From: Kappaphycus alvarezii
Lineage: Eukaryota > Rhodophyta > Florideophyceae > Gigartinales > Solieriaceae
Reading direction: 5' to 3'
Assembly (NCBI GenBank): GCA_002205965.3
Contig: NADL03000750.1
Span: forward strand, 620,001-684,000
Length of the DNA: 64,000 nucleotides
Made by a program: the position numbers and the translations under genes. Every line of letters starts with the position of its first letter. Positions within the stretch are counted from its first letter, which is position 1. Below, one piece after another: positions 32,168 to 41,696 of the stretch. Under the pieces are notes generated by a model, which was not told the DNA's origin, did no database searches, and saw only the letters and a program-made list of their open reading frames with translations.

Positions 32168-33232
32168 TCACTGCTCTTCTTCTGCTTCCGTTAGTGTTCG
32201 CTGTCTTATTGATAAAATGTATGGTCTCTCAAACGGGTACGGATGCAACTGATTACCAATATGATGCTCTAAAAAGTAGGTTCGCATTACTGGTACCTCA
32301 CTTTGTAGCATAGCCTCATATATTGGTTTGATCACATCGAGGTGGGGTTGAATACATTCTTCTTCCGTGACTCTTCCGAATCTTCCAAGAGTGAAAAAAT
32401 ATATGTGATATGCAAACTCTTCTGGAAGATGCCGGAGGAATGGATGTCGATAAGAAAAGAAGACGCGCATCATCAAGAACGAATCTTCGTAAGATAAGTG
32501 CGGTCCATGTAGCGCCCTAAAACATAAACAGATGCTTATCATGAAATAAGAAATGACCTGCGCATCGTTCGCATCCTCGGAGATATTGCGCAGCCAAAAA
32601 GATAATCTTCTTCTTCCGACTGTATGCTGTGCATGGTTGTGAAGGAGAGCTAGAGATGAAGTTGTGGTGGACGGTCCCGATGAATGGCCGCGACCAGCTC
32701 CTGACGTACTGGGACCTGCACGAGGTCCTCTCGGGGGACGACCGGAACCTCTTCTGGGCGGGTTGTTGTCTCCTGAAGGTCCTCCTCTGGTCATCATCAC
32801 TGCTTCAGGAGGATCCTCGCCGCCTCCAACGTTCCCAATTTGTGGCGGAGAAACGTAAGGTTCCCATAGAGGATACGGGACCAGCCTGTATTCCATATCC
32901 GGGGGTAAGGCGTAACCTCTCAGTCGCACGTCTTGGTTGTTCTTGAGAAATACGTAAATTGGACGGATAATATTCAGATACGTTTGCGACAAGTCTCCAG
33001 CAGCTACCATTCCATATCTTCCTATAGAGTAATGATATATTACCTCCACAAACTCTGGACCTGCTTCCGTGAACCTTCCGTTTTGGAATGAAAATAGAAC
33101 TCTTATTAATAGTCGGAAATCTTCTTCAGGTAGCAATGGTCCGTTCAACGTACGAAAACATAGGCATATATTAATGTAGAAATGGATGATTACGTGGAGT
33201 TCGTAGTAGTCCCGCGTAACGAGATGATCCAT
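32168..33232 (-). CDS. Extra ORF of element A2: two-repeat protein of unknown function
   Basis: 354 residues, uninterrupted, between integrase and the 3' LTR. Residues 14-127 and 226-339 are copies of one domain that align without gaps at an offset of 212: ICLCFR.L.GP.L..ED, then GR.G.V, PIY and PYP..PY are shared, with 17 of 29 identical between 21-49 and 233-261. The linker (about 130-195) is rich in Gly, Pro, Arg and Ser (PRRGSGRPPRGPRAGPSTSG). No signal peptide, membrane segment, zinc knuckle or chromodomain is visible, so it is not an obvious envelope. Its ATG (33232) overlaps the end of the integrase frame (stop at 33190) by about 40 nt in the -1 frame, so expression could be by reinitiation or frameshift. 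Intact while the rest of the element is frame-broken. I do not recognise the family. Confidence 0.85.
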   Translation of the reverse strand: MDHLVTRDYYELHVIIHFYINICLCFRTLNGPLLPEEDFRLLIRVLFSFQNGRFTEAGPEFVEVIYHYSIGRYGMVAAGDLSQTYLNIIRPIYVFLKNNQDVRLRGYALPPDMEYRLVPYPLWEPYVSPPQIGNVGGGEDPPEAVMMTRGGPSGDNNPPRRGSGRPPRGPRAGPSTSGAGRGHSSGPSTTTSSLALLHNHAQHTVGRRRLSFWLRNISEDANDAQVISYFMISICLCFRALHGPHLSYEDSFLMMRVFFSYRHPFLRHLPEEFAYHIYFFTLGRFGRVTEEECIQPHLDVIKPIYEAMLQSEVPVMRTYFLEHHIGNQLHPYPFERPYILSIRQRTLTEAEEEQ

Positions 33233-34295
33233 TCCCAGGCCCTTTTTCCTCCCATAGGAATCATTCTATAGTTAAAGATGAGTATGCCCCGTGGTTGCGC
33301 ATAGTCCTGTGTGAGAAGGAATTCTTCAGGCCTCTGATGGTAAGGGACCAGACGACGTGCATGGATGGCCCTCCTTGATCTCTTCCCTGAGCTTGAACAG
33401 AGCTGATAGTGCGGGTGTCTTTCCTCCGTGACGATGCAAGGGTTCGAGTACTTGGTTTGGAAGGCCGGCCACTTCACAGCCTGCTGCATTGCTTTTCCAT
33501 GTACTACAAGTACTTTAGAGCCAACTGAAAAGGTTCTGACTGCAGGTTCTGCATCCTTATTTCTTGTCTGTGTTAGCGCGCGGTGTGATCTCCAGCCTTC
33601 GGTGGCCAGTAGTTCAACTTCCCTACTCTCTTCATCGATAATATTTGTTTCCATGTCTCTCTGTAACATTCTAGGAGCCCTTCCGTACATTAGCTCGAAT
33701 GGTGAGCGTCCATTTCTTCCTCTTCTTCGACGGTAGCCGTATAACACTTTTGGTAAGGCATCTTCCCACTGGATTTCATTCTCCAACATAGTTTTCGATA
33801 TTGCTCGTTTGATGGTTCCAACCATCCTCTCCGCTTTCCCGTTGGACATAGGAGCGTATGCGAGAACGGTCTTCAGCTGAATCCCTTTCTCTTCCAAAAA
33901 ACGAAGCAGTGAAGTTGCAGTAAAACAAAGGGCGTTATCCGAGATGATCCTTTTTGGAAGACCAAACGGTTCAATTATTTCTTTTTCGATGAATCTCAGT
34001 ACCACCTCAGCATTTGCCTCCTCACTGCAACTGCTATTGGCCATCCAGTAAGATGTTCCACCCCTATAAGGAGATATTTGTTTCCGGAAGAAGTTTCCTT
34101 GAACGGGCCCGCGAAGTCAATTGAGAAGGTTTCAAAGAGACCGGAAACTGGAAAACTTAGAGTTGTCTTATACTTCCGTATTGGAGTGAATTTTTGGCAG
34201 TTGTCGCAGCTTTTCACGAAGTTATAGACGTCCTTATGGATACCGGGCCACCAGAATCTCTCAGTTACGAATTTTTGGTTGTTTCGAGATCCCAA
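33190..34295 (-). CDS. Integrase of A2
   Basis: Two overlapping frames. 33996-34295 has RFWWPGIHKDVYNFVKSCDN (zinc HHCC region, CDNCQK) and FSIDFAGPFKET (first Asp). 33190-34044 has IISDNALCFTA (second Asp) and APMSNGKAERMVGTIKRA (Glu), then a C-terminal region with VGSKVLVVHGK and IHARRLVPYHQRPEEF. A frameshift near 34020 separates them. The catalytic D-D-E residues are all present. No chromodomain follows. Role: insertion of element cDNA. Confidence 0.9.
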
Positions 34296-34353
34296 TGCCC
34301 TAGCTCATCATGGAAAGTCCTCAAGATCTTCATTCTTTCTTTCAAAGGGGCCA

Positions 34354-34746
34354 CTAGTCGGGGACCGGCTTTAGTGTGCCGGAAAGTTTCCCATTCCACA
34401 ATGTAAAAGCCTTTTGATTCCTGCGTACCCAATTTCGGTGTTCAAGATCAACCTTTCTCATTTCTAGTCCATCGAGGAATTTGATCAGTCCGTGAATATT
34501 AGCTTCGTACTCGTTATCGTTCGGCAACTGCAACTCGGCGACTCCGACGATGTCCTCCGAAGCTTTTTCATTTGGAATCAGTGCGTCCCTCAAGCGGGAT
34601 AGGTAATCGGCAGGCTGATTATTGCGTCCGGGTCTATACACAATTTCAAACCGATATTCTGCGAAAATGTCGAGCCATCGGGCCAAGCGGTGATGTACAT
34701 CCTTCTTTTGGAATGCTGTTTTAAGTGCCTGGTGATCAGTTATCAA
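34354..34746 (-). CDS. RNase H C-terminal part and connector of A2
   Basis: 130 codons starting in the RNase H region: ITDHQALKTAFQKKDVHHRL, then RWLDIFAEYRFEIVYRPGRN and NQPADYLSRL, the hallmark end of gypsy RNase H. It follows the RT ORF after a frameshift near 34810-34830 (the RT frame is lost just after FASRTLNE). Confidence 0.88.
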   Translation of the reverse strand: MITDHQALKTAFQKKDVHHRLARWLDIFAEYRFEIVYRPGRNNQPADYLSRLRDALIPNEKASEDIVGVAELQLPNDNEYEANIHGLIKFLDGLEMRKVDLEHRNWVRRNQKAFTLWNGKLSGTLKPVPD

Positions 34747-34805
34747 GACAAATTTCTCGAGTGATAAAAGGTATACGCGAAACTTTTTCAGCGCGAAGAC
34801 GACAG

Positions 34806-36182
34806 CTAGCGCTTCTTTCTCGCAGACTGAGTATCTCTTTTCCGCTCATTCAGAGTTCGGCTTGCGAATTGAACAGGGTGTAGTCTTCCGTTTTCATCTT
34901 TTTGGGACAAAACGGCACCCAAAGACCGTTCTGAGGCATCTGTCTCCACAACGAATGGTCTCTTGAAATCTGGGTACATGAGAACTGGGGGGACACATAG
35001 CTTATCTTTAAGCTCCTGAAATGCAGTTTCCATTTCCTTGTTCCAGTAAAATTTTCCGTTCTTCGTAGTGCTGGCATGTAACGGTGCTGCAGTCTTGGCG
35101 AAATCTTTGATAAATCTTCTGTAATATGAGGCCAGTCCTAAGAAGCTTCGGACCTCCGTCTTTGAAGCGGGCCTTGGTGCCAACTTTATTTTTTTCGTTT
35201 TCTCTGGATCCACTCTAATTCCCTCTTGGTCGACGATATGACCGAGTAATTGGATAGAAGTTTTCGCAAAGAAGCATTTGCTCAACTTAATTTTCAAGCT
35301 ATACTCCGATATCCTCTCCACAACTGTCTTGACGTGCGAGATGTGCTGATCCAATGTTTCTGAGAATATGACGACATCATCGATATAGACTCTTGCGAAT
35401 GGAAGTCCTTTCAAAACCTCGTTCATCATTCTTTGGAATGTAGCTGGTGCATTCATGAGACCAAAAGGCATCACTTCGAACCTGAACGTACCGGCTTTGC
35501 TGGTAAAGGTTGTTTTTTCCTTACATTTTTCATCCAATGGAATCTGCCAATAGCCAGTGTAAAGGTCAATTGAGGTGAAATATCTCCCGTCCTTCAGGTC
35601 CTCGAGGATCTCCTCCATGTTCGGAATCGGAAATCGATCGGGTATCATTCTCTGGTTCAGTTGTCGGTAATCGACGCAAAAACGCAGCTTTCCATCCTTC
35701 TTTGGTGCGACCACAACTGGAAACGACCATGGGGATGAAACTGGTCGAATAATATCATTTTTCAGCATACTTGTAACATTTTCTGAGATAAATTGGTCAT
35801 ATTTTGGCGGTTGACGTCTAGGCTTGTGGTAAATCGGTTGAGTGTCGGTAAGTTCGAACGAGTGAGTAACCGGTACACTTGCTTGTCTTAAATCTGAAAC
35901 GCTCCATGCAATTACTTCGGAAGATGTTAACATGTCGGATATTTTCAGTGAGGCGGGGGCGGGAAGGTGCTGCACTTTTCCTTGGATTTCTGCCATTTGG
36001 CGCCCTTTTTCTTCTTGATCCTCAACCTCAATATTTTGAAGGACCTCTTCCGTCGTGCTCACATCTTCATATATGGAATTCGACGTATTCTTATTTTCTT
36101 TGCAAAGGTAATCTTCTTTCATGCTCCGAATTCTGTCCTTTGATTCGATATCATCGCAAAAAGAAACACATTCGGGTTTCAA
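34806..36182 (-). CDS. Reverse transcriptase and RNase H N-terminal part of A2
   Basis: 458 codons. The N-terminal linker is acidic. RT motifs are complete: KPRRQPPKYDQFISE, SPWSFPVVVAPKKDGKLRFC, VDYRQLNQ, YFTSIDLYTGYWQIPL, MPFGLMNAPATFQRMM, and the catalytic VYIDDVVIF (YxDD) near residue 268. The thumb ends in LGLASYYRRFIKDFA. RNase H begins with VVETDASERSLGAVLSQ and FASRTLNE, then the frame is lost. Role: copying element RNA into DNA. Confidence 0.95.
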   Translation of the reverse strand: MKPECVSFCDDIESKDRIRSMKEDYLCKENKNTSNSIYEDVSTTEEVLQNIEVEDQEEKGRQMAEIQGKVQHLPAPASLKISDMLTSSEVIAWSVSDLRQASVPVTHSFELTDTQPIYHKPRRQPPKYDQFISENVTSMLKNDIIRPVSSPWSFPVVVAPKKDGKLRFCVDYRQLNQRMIPDRFPIPNMEEILEDLKDGRYFTSIDLYTGYWQIPLDEKCKEKTTFTSKAGTFRFEVMPFGLMNAPATFQRMMNEVLKGLPFARVYIDDVVIFSETLDQHISHVKTVVERISEYSLKIKLSKCFFAKTSIQLLGHIVDQEGIRVDPEKTKKIKLAPRPASKTEVRSFLGLASYYRRFIKDFAKTAAPLHASTTKNGKFYWNKEMETAFQELKDKLCVPPVLMYPDFKRPFVVETDASERSLGAVLSQKDENGRLHPVQFASRTLNERKRDTQSARKKR

Positions 36183-36249
36183 ACTTATCCTAGAATCCAG
36201 TCGTCATCTGTTTCAAACCCGGAATCATAATCGTCCCATGCCATGTTCA

Positions 36250-37600
36250 TTACCCCCGAGGGTACCCTTTTCCACTTCCGAAAGTGTTAGTTGGTTCCGA
36301 ATCTTCGCTGTCATAGCTAGAAGTGAAATCTTCACTGTCCGTTTCTTTTAAATCTTCAGGATGCGTGCTTTTGTCGAAATCCAGGGGCATCTTCACGGTT
36401 CTGCCGTCAATATTAACTGAAACCATTTGGTTGCCCAAGTCAATGCATGTTCCTAGTCTTTCCATTGTGGGCAGCCAATGATTGCATCGAAAGGGAGATC
36501 CGGCATGACAAGAAAGTCTACATCAACTTTAGAGTCCCCAAAGAACACGGAAACCTTGTCAACAGTGCCCATGCATTTTGAGACGGTTCACACGAGTATA
36601 CGGAATGTCCATCCGCTACAGTTATTTTTCGAGTCGTTGGAGTAATTTCGAGACCTAGATCTGTCACCAAAGTTTCTGAAATGAGGTTTGGAACAGCACC
36701 CGAATCGAAGAGAGCTTGGGTTTTCATACCCAATACTTTGACTGGTACCAGCTTAAGACGTCTTGGTGCTGTCGAGGCCGATTGAAGAAACAGTTTCTTA
36801 CCCTTAGCGGACTTATTAGACCTGATAATTTTTTTGAGTTCTTTTCTCGCATCCTCTGCGTCGCCCCTCAAAAGTTGACCAAACGTTATCCCAGTTGGGG
36901 CCGATGCAAGCTCAGCCACCAAATTGTACCTCTTCACATACTCTAGTACGTCCTTAGAGATACTCTTAACTTTCTTACTCTTTTTCGTCTTCTTGGCCGG
37001 AGTGACTCCCACTCCTGGAACAACTTGATCAGACCTCTTGGTTCGAGGAGGTACAGGTGCTGGGATATGCTCCAGCATTCCATACTCTAGCCTAGGTTTC
37101 TTCGATAAAATGTTCCCTTCCCCATCCCTTTTTGTCACATTGACTTGACTAATCTCTTCAGCGATGGATACGTTACCGGCATCCGTCAACCTTTGATCCC
37201 TTCTATTTTGTAAGATTTTCACCTCTGGTCCTGACTCACTCCTTGCTTCCGATAAATTTGCTCTTCTGTTGTCTTTAGACCAGCAGTTACTTTCATGATG
37301 CCCATATCGACCGCACTTTGCACAACGAGTGTTTCTATGTGGATTATCAGGACACCTGTTTGCAAAGTGTCCAGGCTTGTGACAGTAAGAACAGACTTCT
37401 GCGGCCTTAGGGGCCCCAGACTGGTTCTTCTTAATGGTAAGAGTAAGGCTTTCCAACTGCGAGGTTATCATGTCAAGTCGATTATCGAATCGGGTTTCCA
37501 ACCTTTCTTCCAAGTTTTTGACATCGCTCCTGACAGATTCTAATGCCGCTGCACTAGTAGCCGGCCTTTGATAATTCTTTTCAGGATGTACGATAGACAT
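36250..37600 (-). CDS. Gag zinc knuckles and protease of A2, broken by a 20-bp insertion
   Basis: 36518-37600 has the same two CCHC knuckles and ALFDSGA protease site as copy A1. At 36590-36609 a 20-bp segment (ACACGAGTATACGGAATGTC) that is absent in A1 shifts the frame right after ITVADG, inside the protease. 36250-36465 continues the linker to pol (VSVNIDGRTVKMPLDFDKS, then an acidic Ser-rich stretch). Without the insertion gag-protease would match A1. Confidence 0.88.
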
Positions 37601-37680
37601 CGATGTGCGGGTTTCCCTCGGTACCTCACTCAGTGACTGAAACGTCTCCGAATTTTTGACAAATTCTACTATGGTACCCT

Positions 37681-38144
37681 TCAGTTCATCAAAAGTGTGA
37701 GGGCCCTTGATGAGGAGGAAATCGGAGAGCCGCTTATCCCCATAGCCGCCTTACGCAGCATTCCGTACTTGGCTTGGGCGTTGAACCCAGCCTTTTCATA
37801 AAGATCACACAAGTACACCAATGAGCTTAACAAATCGTCGAAGTTGAGCCGGGCCTCTATGGCGGTACGAATCATCTCATCTGGTTCTACCTCCTTAGCA
37901 TACTCTTTCACAAGCCACTCACATACCTCACCGAAGTTACGCCCATTCCCGTTAAGAGACCACCCGTCGATAAACTTGGACTTATATTTGTGCTTTGCGT
38001 CACCATGAAGATAGGCGAAGATACTTGCGGCCTTCTCTTCATCGCCCTTCTCTCGCATCACAACGTTGACATATGTGTAAAGAAACTCCTCAACGTCTTC
38101 AGTCTTGCCCCTGTGAACGTTATACGAGCAGCGTTGAGATCCAT
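37681..38144 (-). CDS. Gag N-terminal part of A2, frameshifted
   Basis: Same protein as 1231-1695 in A1. The natural ATG is at 38144 (MDLNAAR), but a C-run at 38107-38110 has one base fewer than A1 and breaks the frame after about 10 codons; the ORF 37681-38379 therefore enters from LTR-side sequence in another frame. A second one-base difference near 37737 (CCCC against CCCCC) shifts the end. Conversely, the run at 37719 keeps the base missing in A1. Confidence 0.82.
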
Positions 38145-38232
38145 GATTACAGAAAAGAAATCCCCCGAAGTGTTCCTTACTACTGCTCAACTCGAATACC
38201 TCGGGTGCAACCCCCTCCACAAGAGTACCAAA

Positions 38233-38946
38233 TGATAGGGGTAAATCGGCGGGGAAGAGATCCTCAGAACCAATTACCCTGAGAAGGAGGTGTTGCGAGC
38301 GACAAAAGTGCTGCCGTGGTATTGTTGAACGAACAAAAGGGAGTGTATATAGAAGAGAGTTGAGGAAAGCTACAAGCAAGTATAAAAGGGGCAGGGTCTA
38401 CCACGACGCTCTGCGACCAGCGTAAGAAAAGTTTTTGGGTCTGAAGTTGACTCTCAACTTCCTACTACTCGGGACTTGGCTTGAAGTTGTCTGCCAACTG
38501 CTTCACCTCCATAAAGGAAGCAGTTTACTCGGCTTATATAGACTTTTGGCTACCCCAAAAGTCTCAAACAAACATACTAATAACCATAAAATGTATTCAC
38601 GGTAATCGTGTGAACCAGAGAGACTATTAGAAGATATTTCCTCAAGGTAAATATCTAGGTGCCATACCCATGCCAGCCACCATCGGCCAGGGGTGGGAAT
38701 TGATGTGGCCATTATATAGACCTTTCAGAGCTACTTGTCGTATCACCCACAACCTGGAACTGTACTGACATCTACTATGACAGCGTGTCCTAAAATGAAA
38801 AAATCAACCGACGAATTTGCCACACTCACCCAAATTAAAAATATCTTGCAAATTCAAAAACTGTAAAAATATCTTCCCAATTCCGATACTGTATACAATC
38901 ATGGTCCTCATCTAGATTTTTTTCGTGCGCGAATTTGCGCACATCA
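38233..38946 (-). repeat. 5' LTR of A2
   Basis: 714 bp, homologous end to end with 31420-32134. Just inside it (38232 downwards, minus strand) the sequence TTTGGTACTCTTGTGGAGGG starts with a TGG and sits where the primer binding site should be; I cannot name the primer tRNA. Confidence 0.96.
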
Positions 38947-39246
38947 CCTTACACGCCGAACTTCACGTTTCGACCTCTGGCGTTTGATTCCCTAGGTGCC
39001 CCTTCCCCTGGAACTATTGCATTTATCGAGGAGTTAGTTCCGCGGATCGCGTCCAAGTGTCACTCGACAGTTGGCATTGTCCGCCGCCGTATCTACCAGC
39101 GACTGAGTTGCACCCTGTGGTCCTCCATCGCTGAAGCTATCCTGTCGCGAGCACCGATGCGCACGGACGACGAAGTACATCCGGTTAGATCTTAACCGTA
39201 TAGTTAGGACGTGCGCAGTCACAGTAGATACTGAACGCATTAAACT
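38947..39246 (+). pseudogene. REL-type LINE copy L7, part 2 (3' end)
   Basis: It continues L7 after the A2 insertion: TPNFTFRPLAFDSLGAPSPG, FIEELVPRIASK and RRRIYQRLSCTLWSSI, then the 3' tail ending ATTAAACTTC. The junction with 31419 is confirmed by the uninterrupted copy L8 at 41160-41190. Confidence 0.88.
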
Positions 39247-39249
39247 TCT

Positions 39250-41475
39250 TCCTTCCTTCCTTGCCCGATCGCCATCGGGGCTGTGCTTCGTAGGATAGTG
39301 ACGAAGGCACTGCTCCCCGCCTTAATAGCCGATTCACACTCGGTTCTGTCGCCGCATCAGACGACCAATGGTGTTAAAGCGGGTTGGACTCTATTGTCCA
39401 CGACACCCGCACGACACTACGCCGCTTCTCCGCCACCCGAACGTCGCCCAAGGTCCTCATAGACGCAAACAACGTCTTTAAACGCGTTGATCGGCAGACT
39501 GTGCTGGACCACCTACCAATGCTCGCCCCCTCGCTAGCCCGCTTCGCAAACATAATCTATGGCCGAATGCAACCGCCATTGCTTGTCCCGAACAGGGATC
39601 GCACCGTCATATCAAGTGCCCAGGGCACCCATCAGGGTGACCCGGCCAGCATTTTGTTGTTCTCGCTAACGATTCAACCCCTCATCCGTCGGGTTGCTGA
39701 GATCCCCAACATTGCTCTCTGCTAATGGTACGCCGATGACGGCACGATCGTCGGGAACCTAGGCGCCATCCGTCAGACGCTCCGTCTCCTTGCCCGAGAT
39801 GGTCCAACGGTTGGGTTCCACGTCAGCCAACGAAAGACACGCATACGTTGGCCTCACGTCATGCCGCCGGATCGAGCAGCCCTCTTAGCGGAATTCCCTC
39901 TTGCAGAATGCCCGCGGGACGGCTTTCCGCTTCTAGGGGCCCCCATTGGGAAAAAACGTTCACGGAGAGTTTTCTCCGGTCTAAGATTGCTCAGTGCCGC
40001 CGTACCCTGGACTGCCTCCTGCTGGTCCGCGACGCCCGCGCCCGGTTCCACATGCCCCGGATCTGTGCCTCTGCATGCCTTCTATCGCATGCCTTCAAGC
40101 TCCCAGATCCGCGCTTAGCAGAGTCCGCCGCAGAAGAATTTGATGATCTACAACGGTCATCATATGAAAAGTTACAGGGCATAGCTCTCACGGACCGAGC
40201 CTGGGACCAAGTGTGCCTCCCCATGCACTTCGGAGGTTAGGGCGTCGAAAGCATCGCCTCGTGCCTCCACGGCGCTGCCGCCGCCAGCATCATTGATGCT
40301 GCGCCCGCACGGCAGCGAACTTCCGCATATGGCACGCCGCGTGCTTGTGCACTAGCTTGTGGCCGCTATCGCGGCGGCCGGTCCTTCCTCCTCCGTCAGG
40401 CTGGGCCTTCTCTCCGCCGTTTCGCCCTCTCCATCCCCGGAATAGTCGACCTTTCCACCCTTGACCCTCCAACTCTAGCTGCTTCACCCATCAACACACT
40501 AACCCTTCTCAAACGGGTGCAGCAAGAGGCGCGGGCAAGAGTACATTGGCACGATGGCTCCTGGGAGAATGCCTCAAACCCGACCGCCCATAGCGACGCC
40601 GACATTCGACATTGCATCCGTGGCTTAGCGTTCCGCCGCAGCTCCGCTGCGGCGTTTCTCTTCGCTCACCCCACGACAGCTACGAAGGTGCACACTACAC
40701 ACTGGCAGACCATGCTACGCCGTCACCTCGGACTGCCAGTGTATGATGGCTCCATTGCCCTCAACTGCCACCACTATTGCCACCCCTTGGACACCCTCGG
40801 GGTCACGCCGCCGACCTCTGCTGCTCTGGTTTCGGCCGACGTCACCGCCACAACTCGCTATGTAATGCGATTGCGACGCACGTTACTTGCGCTGCGGGTC
40901 TGGATACTCGGCAAGATGTTCCGTTCCTCGTCCCGGGCACTGAGCTCCGTCCCGCCGATATCCTTGTACAACCACCACCAACCCCGGAAGGCACAACGTT
41001 GCGCCCCATTGCCTGTGACATCACCGTCGTTTCACCGTTCAACCGCAGTTCTCGCACCAAAGCGACCCAGGTTGCCGGAGGCGCTGCTGAACTGGCGGCC
41101 CGTGACAAGGTTACAACCCTGGAACGCAACATCGCCCGACGCCTCCCAGCTCCATCGACTGGCCCATCTTTTCGCCTTACACGCCGAACTTCACGTTTCG
41201 ACCTCTGACGTTTGATTCCCTAGGTGCACCTTCCCCTGGAAATATTGCATTTATCGAGGAGCTAGTTCCGCGGATGGCGTCCAAGTATCACTAGACAGTC
41301 GGCGTTGTCCGCCGGCGTATCTACCAGCGACTGAGTTGCACCCTCTGGTCCTCCATCGCTAAAGCTATCCTGTCGCGAGCACAGATGCGCACGGACGACG
41401 AAGTACATACGGTTAGATCCTAACCGTATAGTTAGGACGTGCGCAGTCCACAGTACATACTGAACGCATTAAACT
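39250..41475 (+). pseudogene. REL-type LINE copy L8 (5' truncated, most informative plus-strand copy)
   Basis: 39384-39725 reads KVLIDANNVFKRVDRQTVLDH and SAQGTHQGDPASILLFSLTI, the RT palm motifs, then a stop codon immediately before WYADDGTIVGN (39726). 39848-40240 has PLLGAPIGKKRSRRV, CASACLLSHAF and ALTDRAWDQVCLPMHFGG. 40517-41215 has ARARVHWHDGSWENASNPTA and the zinc cluster LNCHHYCHPLDTLG; another frame has RPADILVQPPPTPEG then LRPIACDITVVSPF (PD and DxTV endonuclease core) and DKVTTLERNIARRLPAPS. The tail runs to ATTAAACTGC at 41475. It joins L7's 3' end directly. Confidence 0.9.
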
Positions 41476-41696
41476 GCTTCCCCTTAAACTTCTTCCCATT
41501 CTTGGCATTTTCAAAAACCAGCTTGCTGGAGGCTTCGCATCGTGGGTAGTTAGCCCAAGAACCATCTAGGAGACTCTCTGGTACTTCAAATGTTACAGAA
41601 ATCGTGTACACGTATCACCACGTGTACACTTGTAAAGTCGTAAACTTCTCTCAGATATCAGGACTAACACTGTTACTGCCTTTGTGACCTAATCCC

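Larger units (their letters stand above)
31420..38946 (-). mobile_element. Complete Ty3/gypsy element A2 with TSD CCTTA
   Basis: 7,527 bp. LTRs 31420-32134 (3') and 38233-38946 (5') begin TG and end CA, and CCTTA is duplicated at 31415-31419 and 38947-38951. The interrupted target is restored in LINE copy L8 near 41165-41185. On the minus strand the order is gag, zinc knuckles and protease, RT and RNase H, integrase, then an extra ORF. No chromodomain. The LTRs differ by very few substitutions and several homopolymer indels, so the insertion is recent. Coding frames are broken in at least five places by small indels. Confidence 0.97.

Noticed and set aside
32168..33232. Extra ORF of A2 as an envelope gene
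   Set aside because: Position fits, but there is no signal peptide, transmembrane helix or fusion-like segment, and the repeat structure is unlike known envelopes.
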